Source: Catellatospora tritici
GTDB taxonomy: Bacteria > Actinomycetota > Actinomycetes > Mycobacteriales > Micromonosporaceae
NCBI RefSeq assembly: GCF_019083965.1
Contig: NZ_JAHRCY010000002.1
Span: forward strand, 372,001-436,000
Direction of reading: 5' to 3'
Length of the DNA stretch: 64,000 nt
In this document: in pieces, positions 35,158 to 44,897 of the stretch
How the letters are laid out: each line of letters opens with the position of its first letter
Numbering within the stretch: the stretch's first letter is position 1
Position numbers and translations under genes: made by a program
The notes under the pieces: generated by a model
What the model was told of the DNA's origin: nothing
What the model saw: only the letters and a program-made list of their open reading frames with translations
Database searches by the model: none

Positions 35158-35679
35158 TCAGCCGATGGGGCGCGCGTAGCGGATCTGGGCGACCAGTGCC
35201 TGCTGCAGCGGGGCCCGCCGGGTCACGCCGTCGGGCGCCCAGCCGCCCCGCTCGTAGAAGCGGCGGGCACGGTCGTTGTCCTCGACCACCCACAGCAGCG
35301 CCGAGGTGTCACCCCGGTCGGCGAACGCGTCCAGGCAGGTCCGCATCAGCAGCCTGCCCACGCCGGTGCCGATCTCGCCGGGGCGGACGTGGATCGCGTT
35401 GAGCATCCCCGTACGCGGCGCGGCGCGCTCGTCGGCCGGGGCGGGTCCGAGGTAGCCGAAGCCGAGCGCCTGCTCGTCGCGTTCGGCCAGGTAGAGGCGG
35501 TGTGTCTCGGCCTGGGTGGTCAGCAGCAGCGACCACTTCGCCGTCTGCTGCGCATCGGTGATGGTGGCCAGCTCGGCCTCGCTCAGCACGCCCCGGTACG
35601 TCGCCCGGCGGCTCGCCGCGTGCAGCCGCCCCACCAGCCCCGCGTCGCCCGGTCCCCCGGCCCGCACCACCACCGTCAC
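35158..35679 (-). CDS. GNAT-family N-acetyltransferase
   Basis: 173 aa from GTG 35679. A TAGGGT box at 35687-35692 ends 7 nt before this start, the leaderless-promoter spacing, which favours it over an upstream GTG at 35697. The acetyl-CoA-binding motif is VRPGEIGTGVGRLLMRTCLDAF, and DNDRARRFYERGGW is the later motif. The substrate is unknown. It converges with the cupin gene. Confidence 0.88.
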   Translation of the reverse strand: MTVVVRAGGPGDAGLVGRLHAASRRATYRGVLSEAELATITDAQQTAKWSLLLTTQAETHRLYLAERDEQALGFGYLGPAPADERAAPRTGMLNAIHVRPGEIGTGVGRLLMRTCLDAFADRGDTSALLWVVEDNDRARRFYERGGWAPDGVTRRAPLQQALVAQIRYARPIG

Positions 35680-35725
35680 CCCGCCGACCCTACCCACACC
35701 GCCATTCCCTCGCCGTCCCGCTGCC

Positions 35726-35755
35726 CACGCTCCGCCGCGTGGGCGGCGGAGCGTG
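35726..35755. terminator. Stem-loop with 13-bp arms
   Basis: cacgctccgccgc (35726-35738) pairs perfectly with gcggcggagcgtg (35743-35755) over a GTGG loop. It lies about 110 bp beyond the dioxygenase stop and overlaps the left arm of the next inverted repeat by two bases, giving two stacked hairpins. Confidence 0.65.
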
Positions 35756-35815
35756 CAGTTTCGGGGAAAGTGCTGGAATCATGACCCGGATTCGTGCAGT
35801 TTCCCCGAAACTGCA
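35754..35815. repeat. Perfect 16-bp inverted repeat with 30-nt loop
   Basis: tgcagtttcggggaaa (35754-35769) and its exact complement (35800-35815). The right arm is also preceded by gtgcagttt, so the same phrase occurs in direct and inverted form. Position, 50 bp after the dioxygenase stop, suits a terminator; the layout also resembles a dispersed intergenic repeat. Confidence 0.7.
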
Positions 35816-35864
35816 GCCTCGACCCGGCCCGCGAGCGCGCGGGCGGCGCGGGACGTAGGGGCGT

Positions 35865-36752
35865 TTACTTGCCGTCGTGGTCGGAGTCGGCGGCGAGGAC
35901 GATCACGCCCAGGTAGCCGTCGCCGTCTTCGGTGATCTTCAGGAGCATCGAGTCCCGGTAGATGGAGTCGCCGTCGTTGAAGGTGTCCCGACCGGTCTTG
36001 GCCGAGTACGGCGCGGCGGCGAACACCTTCGTGTTCAGGGCCTCGTCGAACATCAGCTGGGTGGTGAGCACGCGGGAGTTGTCGACGTGCACCATCACGT
36101 GCACGTGCACGGTGCGGCCGCGATACCAGCCGGGCCAGATGGTGGTGAACTGGACGATGCCATCGCTGTTGGTGACCTGGGCGCCGCGCAGGTAGCGCTT
36201 GTCGTCCTGCGGCTGGAGGTCGGCCGCGTCGCCCTCGCCGCCGTTCTGGCCACCGGGCTGACCCGCCCCGGGCTGCGGCGCCCCGCTGGGCGGGGTGCCG
36301 CCGGGCTGGCCGCTGGGCGGGGTGCCGCCCGGCTGGCCGCTGCCGCCGGAGGACATCGCCTCGGCGCCGGAGTAGAGCCCGGCCGCGTCGCAGTGCCAGA
36401 TCTCCACCACGGCGTTGCCCAGCGGCTTGCACTCCTCGCTGTCCTGCACCTTGATCGCCAGCCGCAGCCGGGTGCCCGGCCGGTCCTCACGGATGTCGCT
36501 ACGGATTTTGTCGGCGTCGAAGTAGTACGGCCCCTGGGTGGTCGTCGCGGTCAGCGCGCAGGTGTTGGCGCCGGTGAACAGCCCGGTCAGGTCGGCCGTG
36601 GTGACCGCCTCGGGTGCCACCGTCTCCCCCGTGGAGGTCGTGGCCGAGCCGCCGTCGCCGCAGGCGGCGAGCAGGCTGCCCAGCCCGAGCGAGCTGATCC
36701 CCGCGAAGATCGCGCGGCGGCTCACCCGCTGGCCCTCATGGTCGTGGTGCAT
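35865..36752 (-). CDS. Exported intradiol ring-cleavage dioxygenase-like lipoprotein (Tat)
   Basis: 295 aa from ATG 36752, with ATGGGG 6 nt upstream. A His-rich start (MHHDHEGQ) leads to a twin-arginine signal SRRAIFAGISSLGLGSLLAAC with lipobox Cys31. The catalytic core carries the expected non-haem Fe(III) ligands: Tyr127 in DAAGLYS, Tyr210 in PGWY, His216 and His218 in TVHVHV. A Gly/Pro/Gln linker (138-172) containing a repeated GQPGGTPPS interrupts the core between the first Tyr and the others. Family members cleave catechols or related diols; extracytoplasmic forms are less studied. It is monocistronic. Confidence 0.88.
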   Translation of the reverse strand: MHHDHEGQRVSRRAIFAGISSLGLGSLLAACGDGGSATTSTGETVAPEAVTTADLTGLFTGANTCALTATTTQGPYYFDADKIRSDIREDRPGTRLRLAIKVQDSEECKPLGNAVVEIWHCDAAGLYSGAEAMSSGGSGQPGGTPPSGQPGGTPPSGAPQPGAGQPGGQNGGEGDAADLQPQDDKRYLRGAQVTNSDGIVQFTTIWPGWYRGRTVHVHVMVHVDNSRVLTTQLMFDEALNTKVFAAAPYSAKTGRDTFNDGDSIYRDSMLLKITEDGDGYLGVIVLAADSDHDGK

Positions 36753-36893
36753 CGCAGTCCCCATCCCTTCGTCGGTACGGGCCGACGCTAGGCACCGCGG
36801 GTCGGGGAACCGTCGACGCGGACTGCACGGACCCTGCACGACGGCTGGGAAATCCCTCCGAGCCGATTCCGGCGGCGGTCGTAGGCTACGGCG

Positions 36894-37808
36894 GTGACCC
36901 GAGAGTTGATCGTGCTCGGTACCTCCAGCCAGGTGCCCACCCGCCACCGTGCGCACAACGGCTACCTGCTGCGCTGGGACGACGAGGGCATCCTGTTCGA
37001 CCCGGGCGAGGGCGCCCAGCGCCAGCTGCTGCTGGCCGGGGCGGCGGCGAGCGACATCACCCGCATCTGCGTCACCCACTTCCACGGTGACCACTGCCTG
37101 GGCCTGCCCGGCATCGTGCAGCGGCTGTCACTGGATCGGGTGCCGCACGAGGTGCCGGTGCACTTCCCCGCCTCGGGCACGCTGTTCTGGCGGCGGCTGC
37201 GGCACGCGAGCTGGTTCCACGACCAGGCGAAACTGGTGGAGCAGCCGGTCATCGGCGACGGCGGCGTGGTCGCCACCGGCCGCTTCGGCACCCTGTCGGC
37301 GCGGCGCCTGAACCACTCCGTCGAGTCGTACGGCTACCGGCTGGTCGAGCCGGACGGGCGCCGGATGCTGCCCGAGCGGCTGGCGGCGCTGGGCGTACGC
37401 GGGCCGGACGTGGGCGTGCTGCTGCGCGAGGGCGCGGTCGAGGTCGACGGTCGCCGGGTCACCCTGGACCAGGCCAGCGAGCCGAAGCCGGGGCAGGTGA
37501 TGGCGTTCGTGATGGACACCGGCCGGTGCCAGGCCGCGCTCGACCTGGCCGCCGGGGCCGACCTGCTGGTGATCGAGTCGACGTTCCTGGAGTCGGAGGC
37601 GGAGCTGGCCGCCGAGGCGGGGCACCTCACCGCCGCCCAGGCGGCCCGGATCGCGGCCGAGGCGGGCGTACGCACGCTGGTGCTGACCCACTTCTCGCAG
37701 CGGCACCCGGACGCCGACGTGTTCGGGCAGGAGGCGGCCGAGCACTTCGACGGCGAGATCGTGGTGGCGCGGGAATTGAGCAGGATCACCCTGCCCGCGC
37801 GCCGCTGA
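36894..37808 (+). CDS. rnz: Ribonuclease Z (tRNA 3' endonuclease)
   Basis: 304 aa. The metallo-beta-lactamase motif is THFHGDH at 61-67, with further ligands in FVMDTGRC and [10 protein letters not shown]. It removes 3' trailers from tRNA precursors. Its length and the [21 protein letters not shown] start match short-form RNase Z. GTG start with TAGGCT ending 6 nt upstream, a leaderless promoter. It is divergent from the dioxygenase gene. Confidence 0.94.
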   Translation: MTRELIVLGTSSQVPTRHRAHNGYLLRWDDEGILFDPGEGAQRQLLLAGAAASDITRICVTHFHGDHCLGLPGIVQRLSLDRVPHEVPVHFPASGTLFWRRLRHASWFHDQAKLVEQPVIGDGGVVATGRFGTLSARRLNHSVESYGYRLVEPDGRRMLPERLAALGVRGPDVGVLLREGAVEVDGRRVTLDQASEPKPGQVMAFVMDTGRCQAALDLAAGADLLVIESTFLESEAELAAEAGHLTAAQAARIAAEAGVRTLVLTHFSQRHPDADVFGQEAAEHFDGEIVVARELSRITLPARR

Positions 37809-37862
37809 GCATCCGGCCTAAGATTCGCACCGGCCAGCCGCACCGTCGATCGGAGCCGACCT

Positions 37863-39038
37863 GTGTCTTCCCTCAGCCAGCCGGGCGCCGCGCCCGCCGG
37901 TGCCGTCCCCGCCGCGGGCGGCGCGCCGCTGTCTCGGCTGAAGCAGTCGTTCCTGGCGGCGTGGCCCGCGCTGGTGGCGTACGTGGTGGCCCGCGCGGTC
38001 GGCGTGGGCGTCTTCCTGACCGTCGCGCGGTTGTCGGGGCGCGACGGCTGGCAGATCCTCGGGCACCGTACCGACGCCGGGTTCTACCTGCGGATCATCA
38101 CCGAGGGCTACGCCGGGGCCGAGCCGCTGGCCAAGAACGACATGGCCTTCTTCCCGCTGTACCCGATGCTGGTGCGCGGGGTGCACGCGGTGCTGCCGCT
38201 ACCGGTCGACACGGTGGCCGTCCTGGTGAGCTGGCTGGCGGCGCTGGCGGCGGCCTGGGGCGTGTTCGCGGTCGGCGCCCACCTGCACGACCGCCGCACC
38301 GGCGTGCTGCTGGCGCTGGTGTGGGGGCTGCTGCCGCACGCGATCGTCGAGTCGATGGCGTACACCGAGGCGATCTTCACCGCGTTCGTGGCCTGGGCCC
38401 TGTACGCGGTGCTGCGCGAGCGCTGGGTGGCCGCGGGTGTGCTGACACTGCTGGCCGGACTCACCCGACCGACCGCGCTGGCGCTGATCCCGGTGGTGGG
38501 CCTGGCCGCGCTGCTCGCGGTGATCCGGACCAGGGGCCGGTCGTGGCGGCCGTGGGTCGCCCTGGCGCTGGCGCCGCTGGGCTGGCTCGGGTACGTGCTG
38601 TGGGTCGCCCAGCGCACGGGGCGCCTGGACGGCTGGTTCCGCATCCAGGACGAAGGCTGGGGCTCGCGCTGGGACGGCGGCGTCTACACCGCCAAGACCG
38701 TGGCCAAGCTCCTCAAGGAGAACAGCTCGCTGGACACGTACCTGGTGTCGCTGGTGCTGGTGGTGGCCGTCGCGCTGTTCGCGATCTCGATCATCGACCG
38801 GCAGCCGTGGCAGCTGCTGCTGTTCAGCGGGCTGATCCTGCTGATCACGCTGGGCGGCGCGGGCTACTTCAACGCCAAGGCCCGGTTCCTGCTGCCCGCG
38901 TTCGCGCTGCTGCTGCCGGTGGCCACGGCGCTGGCCCGGACCAGGCCCGCCAGGATGGCGGTGGTGGTGCTGACCCTGGCGGCCGCGTCCACCTACTGCG
39001 GCGTCTACCTGCTGCTGATCTGGAAATACTCGCCGTAG
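37863..39038 (+). CDS. GT-C family mannosyltransferase-like membrane protein (PIG-V type)
   Basis: 391 aa with about ten membrane helices. The first extracytoplasmic loop has HRTDAGFYLRIITEGYAG and NDMAFFPLYPMLVRG, the pattern of PIG-V/GPI mannosyltransferase-like proteins. TEAIFTAFVAWALYA and LAGLTRPTALALIP are further hallmarks. It probably transfers mannose from a polyprenyl carrier to an envelope glycan. It follows rnz by 54 bp with a CGGAG ribosome site. Confidence 0.88.
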   Translation: MSSLSQPGAAPAGAVPAAGGAPLSRLKQSFLAAWPALVAYVVARAVGVGVFLTVARLSGRDGWQILGHRTDAGFYLRIITEGYAGAEPLAKNDMAFFPLYPMLVRGVHAVLPLPVDTVAVLVSWLAALAAAWGVFAVGAHLHDRRTGVLLALVWGLLPHAIVESMAYTEAIFTAFVAWALYAVLRERWVAAGVLTLLAGLTRPTALALIPVVGLAALLAVIRTRGRSWRPWVALALAPLGWLGYVLWVAQRTGRLDGWFRIQDEGWGSRWDGGVYTAKTVAKLLKENSSLDTYLVSLVLVVAVALFAISIIDRQPWQLLLFSGLILLITLGGAGYFNAKARFLLPAFALLLPVATALARTRPARMAVVVLTLAAASTYCGVYLLLIWKYSP

Positions 39039-39060
39039 CGCGGTCCTCCCCCAAAGACAG

Positions 39061-39114
39061 GGGCGAGGGTACGTGACCGGACTGCGGGGACCGGACTGTC
39101 ACGTACCCTCGCCC
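39061..39114. terminator. Perfect 17-bp inverted repeat after the mannosyltransferase gene
   Basis: gggcgagggtacgtgac (39061-39077) and its exact complement (39098-39114) flank a 20-nt loop with two ccggact copies. It begins 22 bp after the stop codon. Confidence 0.75.
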
Positions 39115-39329
39115 ACTCGACACCGGTACGGCCCGAACGGACGCCTGGCCGGAGGCGCCGGGTCGACGGAGGCTTGTCGACCCGCTGTCGGCCGTACAGG
39201 TGCGACGCGGCACGCCGGCGCTGGCGGAGCGCGGTGGCGGCGCCGCGGGGTTGGGTGTCCGCGCGGCCCGCGCCGGGGGACGGCCGGCCGGGCGGAACAC
39301 CCTGTGTTGGCTGGTCGAAGTGACCTCGG

Positions 39330-39677
39330 CTAGTCGAAGTAGCCGCCGCGCGTGCCACCGGTGCCGGTGGTGGCGTCGCGCCGGTCGGAGCCACTTCGTT
39401 CGCCCAGGTCGGCACGCCAGCCGGGCAGCGAACGCAGCCCGTTCAGGTCGTGCCGTACGGTCCAGGCCTCCCGCCAGTGCCGGCTGGCCGCGGCTTGCGC
39501 GCGCTCTGCCAACCGTCGCGGCGGGCACGGCCACTGCTGACCGCACCAGTTGCAGTGATCGTCTTCGTCGGGTCGGTCGTGTCTGCCGAGGATCTGCTGC
39601 GCGTCGCGCCACAGCAGCCGGTCGGCTATCTCGGTCGGTTCGGTGTCGGCGGACGGTGCATGGTCGACGGTGACCAC
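39330..39677 (-). CDS. Small conserved hypothetical protein with a CxxC motif
   Basis: 115 aa from GTG/ATG at 39677, preceded by GGAAG. It carries DHCNWCGQQWPCPPRRLAERA in the middle, with a Cys-x2-Cys and a third Cys 6 residues later that could hold a metal, and an Arg/Gly-rich C terminus. No family is assigned. The 215 bp between the terminator at 39114 and this gene's end hold nothing I can identify. Confidence 0.62.
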   Translation of the reverse strand: MVTVDHAPSADTEPTEIADRLLWRDAQQILGRHDRPDEDDHCNWCGQQWPCPPRRLAERAQAAASRHWREAWTVRHDLNGLRSLPGWRADLGERSGSDRRDATTGTGGTRGGYFD

Positions 39678-39787
39678 GTTCCCACTTCCTTCGGTAGCGG
39701 TGCCGCTTCCGTACGCTTAGTAAAACTGCGGGGCAAGCAGACGCGTCGCACAGACTGTGCGATTGCCCGCGGACGCGGTCATCCGAA

Positions 39788-40822
39788 TCAGCGACGTACC
39801 GCTCTAGCAGCGACGACACCGATCAGCAGGGCCAGCCCGACCAGCAGCAGGGCTATTCCGAACCAGGTCACTGGCTGTGATGCCAGCGCCAGCATCCGGG
39901 CCTCGCCCGAGGCGGGCGACACGGTCGCGGCGGCACCCTCGCCGGGCTCCGGCGCGGTCGCGGCGGCGCCCGGCGGCGTGGGCCGCGGGCTGCGGTCGCA
40001 GATCAGATCGAGGGGGTACGGATACCGCTGGGTCGCCGGGATCGCACTCGGCGACGGGCTGGGACTGCGGGACGGACTCGGGCTGGGGCTCGGCGACGCC
40101 GACGGGGCGGCGCTCGGGCTTGGTGAGGCACCCGCCGTCGAGCTCGGGGTCGGACTCGCCACGACGCGGACGTTGACCGCCCGTTCCGCGGTCGGACTCG
40201 CCACGACGCGGGCGTTGACCGCCCGTTCCATCGACGGGCTCGGCACGACGTGGGCGTTGGGCTGGCTGCCGGGCGCGGGCACCACCTGTGCGGCCGGTGG
40301 CGGGACCGGCGACGGGGAGGCGGAGGTGTCGATCACCTCGGCGCGGGGCGCGAAGAGCAGCCCGTTCGGGACCGGGGCGCTGAGGGTGATCCGGATCGCG
40401 TCGGGGAAGTGCCACAGCAGGTCGCGGTTGGGCGCCGGCAGCGACGGCAGCCGGGGCACGGTCCAGGCGAAGTCGAAGCCCACCCCGCGGGTGTCCACGT
40501 TGACCAGCAGCGGCGCCCCGAACGAGGGGTTGGGCTCGAAGGTCAGTTCCTCGATCTGGTTCAGGTCGGCGGCGGTCAGCCACAGCACATTGGTCTCGCC
40601 GCCGACCAGCCGGACCACCGCGCGCGTGCCCGGCTGGTACGGCGCGGACAGCGGCTCTCCGGCGGGACCGGTCGGCTGCACGGTCGCCACGCACCCGGTC
40701 AGCTTGGTCGAGTGCGCGAAGTCCCCGCCGGACGGCCTCGGGGAGGGCGCCAGTCCGATCACCACGCTCAGAACCGCTGCGACGGCGGCACGCACCCCCG
40801 CACAGTAACCCTTCTGCGCCAC
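39788..40822 (-). CDS. Cell-surface protein with choice-of-anchor-A-like domain and Pro/Ser stalk
   Basis: 344 aa with a signal-like start (VRAAVAAVLSVVIGLA; GTG 40795 may be the true start). Residues 40-165 look like the end of a choice-of-anchor-A/adhesive domain: LLVNVDTRGVGFDF, then RDLLWHFPDAIRITLSAP and NGLLFAPRAEV, which parallel the ILWNFPDAT and GTLLAPNA signatures. A stalk of Ser/Pro/Ala follows, with the repeated ERAVNxRVVASPT unit, then SPSPSPSPS runs, and a final membrane helix (about 315-340, VTWFGIALLLVGLALLIGVV) with a basic tail. Probably displayed on the envelope. Confidence 0.78.
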   Translation of the reverse strand: MAQKGYCAGVRAAVAAVLSVVIGLAPSPRPSGGDFAHSTKLTGCVATVQPTGPAGEPLSAPYQPGTRAVVRLVGGETNVLWLTAADLNQIEELTFEPNPSFGAPLLVNVDTRGVGFDFAWTVPRLPSLPAPNRDLLWHFPDAIRITLSAPVPNGLLFAPRAEVIDTSASPSPVPPPAAQVVPAPGSQPNAHVVPSPSMERAVNARVVASPTAERAVNVRVVASPTPSSTAGASPSPSAAPSASPSPSPSPSRSPSPSPSAIPATQRYPYPLDLICDRSPRPTPPGAAATAPEPGEGAAATVSPASGEARMLALASQPVTWFGIALLLVGLALLIGVVAARAVRR

Positions 40823-40864
40823 CGGTTCGGTCCCGCCACACCCGGCGGGACCGAACCGACGGAC

Positions 40865-42238
<1,374 letters not shown>

Positions 42239-42273
42239 TGGTCAAGCCTAAAGCCGGCAGCACCCCTCGGGGT

Positions 42274-42678
42274 TCAGGCGACCTCCCCCTCGATGACCGT
42301 GGCCGGTGACGTCTGCTGCGGCCGCGCCGTGGAAGCCTGGCCGGACTTCGGCGGAATCGAACCCTCCCAGGCCAGGAAGCGGTCGGTCTCGCTCAGCAGC
42401 GCTCCGGCGATCCAGCCGACTACGATCATGTCGTCGACCAGACCGAAAACCAGCAGAAACGCCTCGGGAACGATGTCCACGGGCGAAACCACGTACGCCG
42501 TGGCGGCCGTGATCAGCATCAGCCGACCGAAGCCGTCATACCGGCCGCGCAGCGTGGCCGCCAGCATCCGGGGCATCGCACCCATCCGCTGCCCCAGGCT
42601 CGCGTTGCTGCCCGATCCGGTGACCAGCGCTTTCCACAGCGCTGTGAACGCCGCGGTACGACGCAATGTGCGTCCCAT
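42274..42678 (-). CDS. YkvA-like DUF1232 membrane protein
   Basis: 134 aa. The DUF1232 core is RLMLITAATAYVVSPVDIVPEAFLLVFGLVDDMIVVGWIAG, with the diagnostic YVVSPVDIVP (about 63-72) between two hydrophobic helices. The C-terminal tail is Pro/Gln/Thr-rich. Function unknown; members are small membrane proteins. It is divergent from the SGNH hydrolase gene. Confidence 0.88.
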   Translation of the reverse strand: MGRTLRRTAAFTALWKALVTGSGSNASLGQRMGAMPRMLAATLRGRYDGFGRLMLITAATAYVVSPVDIVPEAFLLVFGLVDDMIVVGWIAGALLSETDRFLAWEGSIPPKSGQASTARPQQTSPATVIEGEVA

Positions 42679-42809
42679 CTCGCCTCCATCCGCGCGCTAC
42701 CGAAGAGCGCTACCTTCTTGCCTATGAAGCGTTGCGAGCGAGCCTGCCGCCCGGTGCGGCACCGCCAGACGCCGATGCCCTCATCGGCACCGCGCGAAGC
42801 GGGTTGGCT

Positions 42810-43901
42810 ATGAGCGAGATTACTTCGCCGACGCCCCTCGCGGCACGTCGTCGCCGTCGAGAGACACCGATGGAGCGCCGCAGGCGGGCCGCTCGGATCG
42901 CGATGTGGGGCGGCGGCGCGTTGACCGCGCTGGGCCTGGCCACGGTCGGGGTGATGCTCGGGCAGGCCGAAGCCGCCCGACGCACGATTCCGCTGGCCAT
43001 CGCTCCCCCGCCCCGCTCGGACGGCCTGTACGGCGGCCGCCAGGGCGGCGAACCGGTGCGGATGGTCATGCTCGGCGACTCCTCGGCGGCCGGGCTGGGC
43101 GCGCTGCGGGCCCGGCAGACCCCGGCGGCGCTGATCGCCACCGGGCTGTCGCGTCGGCTGGGGCGGCCGGTCCTGCTGCACAGCCTGGCCGTGGTCGGCT
43201 CGACCTCGATGAGCATGCTGCCGCAGGTGGAGGAGGCGCTGGAGCTGCGCCCCGACCTGGCCGTGATCCTGATCGGCGCCAACGACATCACCCACCGGGC
43301 GGGCACGACCCTGGCCGTGAAGCACCTGGCCGACTCGGTCCGGCGCCTGCGCGAACTCGGCGCCGAGGTCGTCGTGGGCACCTGTCCCGACCTGGGCGCG
43401 GTGCAGCCGATTCGGGCGCCGCTGCGCTGGGTGGCGCGCTCGTGGAGCCGTCAGCTGGCGGCGGCGCAGACGGTGGCCGTGGTCGAGGCGGGCGGGCGTA
43501 CCGTCTCGCTGGGCGACCTGCTCGGGCCGACCTTCTCGGCGCAGCCGCACCGGATGTTCGCCCGCGACCGGTTCCACCCGTCCGCCGAGGGCTACGCGCT
43601 GGCCGCGTCGGTGCTGCTGCCGACGGTGGTCGCGGCGCTGCGCACGCCATCGGGCCCGCAGGCGTCCCAAGAGCGCGCGAAGATTGCCGCGGACGGGGTA
43701 CGGTCGCTGCCACAGGCCGCGGTCGAGGCGGCACGCCACGCCGGCACCGAGGTGTCCGGCGTACGCGTGGAGGGTCGCGACCGGGGCCCGGCCGGCCGGT
43801 GGGCGCAGCTGCGCCGCCGGGTGTGGGAAGTGGTCCGCCCCGCGGAGGCGACCTGGACCGCGGGCACGGAGCGGACGGATGTCAGCGAGGCACAGGCATG
43901 A
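42810..43901 (+). CDS. SGNH/GDSL hydrolase, first of a tandem pair
   Basis: 363 aa from ATG 42810. An Arg-rich N terminus (RRRRRETPMERRRRAAR) precedes one membrane helix, so the enzyme domain faces outside. GDSL block MVMLGDSSAAGLG has the nucleophile Ser; block III GANDITHRAG has Asn, and block V FHPSAEGY has the Asp-x-x-His variant DRFHPS. About 70 C-terminal residues beyond the fold are Arg/Ala-rich. It acts as an esterase or lipase on an unidentified envelope substrate. Confidence 0.88.
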   Translation: MSEITSPTPLAARRRRRETPMERRRRAARIAMWGGGALTALGLATVGVMLGQAEAARRTIPLAIAPPPRSDGLYGGRQGGEPVRMVMLGDSSAAGLGALRARQTPAALIATGLSRRLGRPVLLHSLAVVGSTSMSMLPQVEEALELRPDLAVILIGANDITHRAGTTLAVKHLADSVRRLRELGAEVVVGTCPDLGAVQPIRAPLRWVARSWSRQLAAAQTVAVVEAGGRTVSLGDLLGPTFSAQPHRMFARDRFHPSAEGYALAASVLLPTVVAALRTPSGPQASQERAKIAADGVRSLPQAAVEAARHAGTEVSGVRVEGRDRGPAGRWAQLRRRVWEVVRPAEATWTAGTERTDVSEAQA

Positions 43902-43940
43902 GCGAGGTTTCGGCATGAGCACGCGGAGCGGAGTTCCGGC

Positions 43941-44762
43941 ATGAGTTCGATGGCGCGCAAGCTCGGCAAGGCCGCCGCGATCACGTTGATTGCGGGGACG
44001 GTCGGGGGCGCGGCGTTGCTGGCCGCCGAGGCGGTCATCGCCCGCACCCGCCGCTATGCCAAGCCCGAGCTCGGCCTGGCGCTGCGCACGACCGTGGGCG
44101 GGGAGACCCTGCCGCCGCTGCGGCTGGTGATGCTGGGCGACTCCGCCGCGCTCGGCGTGGGCGTCGACCGGGTGGTGGACACCGTCGGCGGCCAGCTCGC
44201 GACGCTGCTCGCGGCGGGTGAGAGCGGCGAGCCGGGGCACGGTCCCCGGCGGGGCGCGGCCCGTCAGGTGGGCCTGTCCAGCGTCGGCGTGGCCGGTTCC
44301 CGCTCGTCCGACCTGGCCACCCAGGTGGCCCGGTGCCTGCTCGGCGACCGCCCGGACGTCGCGGTGATCCTGGTCGGCGGCAACGACGCGATCACGCTGC
44401 GGCGGCCGTCGGACGCGGCGGCGTACCTGGGGGCGGCGGTGCGGCGACTGCGCGAGTCGGGCGTCGAGGTGGTCGTGGGCACCTGCCCGGACCTGGGCGC
44501 GGCGCGGGCCATCGCCCCGCCGCTGCGGCAGGTGGTGGGCTGGCTGGGCCGCCGGGTGTCGCGGGCGCAGGTGCGCGCGGTGCACGCGGCCGGAGGCGCT
44601 GTGGTGGACCTCGCCCTGGAGACGGGGCCGGTGTTCCGGGCCGATCCGAACACGCTGTCGGCCGACCGCTACCACCCCTCCGCGGACGGGTACCGGGTCT
44701 GGGCGTACGCGCTGCTGCCCGCGGTGGCGCACGCCGCCGGGGTGACCCCGCGGCTGCCCTGA
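43941..44762 (+). CDS. SGNH/GDSL hydrolase, second of a tandem pair
   Basis: 273 aa, homologous to the preceding protein. An N-terminal membrane helix (about 10-32) precedes LVMLGDSAALGVG (nucleophile Ser), GGNDAITL and DRYHPSADGY. A ribosome site GGAG lies 8 nt before the ATG. The 39-bp spacer from the first gene repeats a ggcatgag phrase three times, giving alternative start-like codons. The two probably arose by duplication. Confidence 0.88.
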   Translation: MSSMARKLGKAAAITLIAGTVGGAALLAAEAVIARTRRYAKPELGLALRTTVGGETLPPLRLVMLGDSAALGVGVDRVVDTVGGQLATLLAAGESGEPGHGPRRGAARQVGLSSVGVAGSRSSDLATQVARCLLGDRPDVAVILVGGNDAITLRRPSDAAAYLGAAVRRLRESGVEVVVGTCPDLGAARAIAPPLRQVVGWLGRRVSRAQVRAVHAAGGAVVDLALETGPVFRADPNTLSADRYHPSADGYRVWAYALLPAVAHAAGVTPRLP

Positions 44763-44897
44763 GCATTCCTGCGCATACCGCACGAGCACCCTGCGCGGCC
44801 GTGCTGAGCGCGGCCGTGCTGAGCATCCCGCTGCCGCGCTGAGGATCTGGTCACTCCGCCCTGGCGGGCTAAGTTACTCGTGAGTTAACGTTCGTTC

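Noticed and set aside
42519..44789. Open minus-strand frame of 756 codons
   Set aside because: Antisense to both SGNH hydrolase genes; low-complexity Arg/Gln-rich composition.
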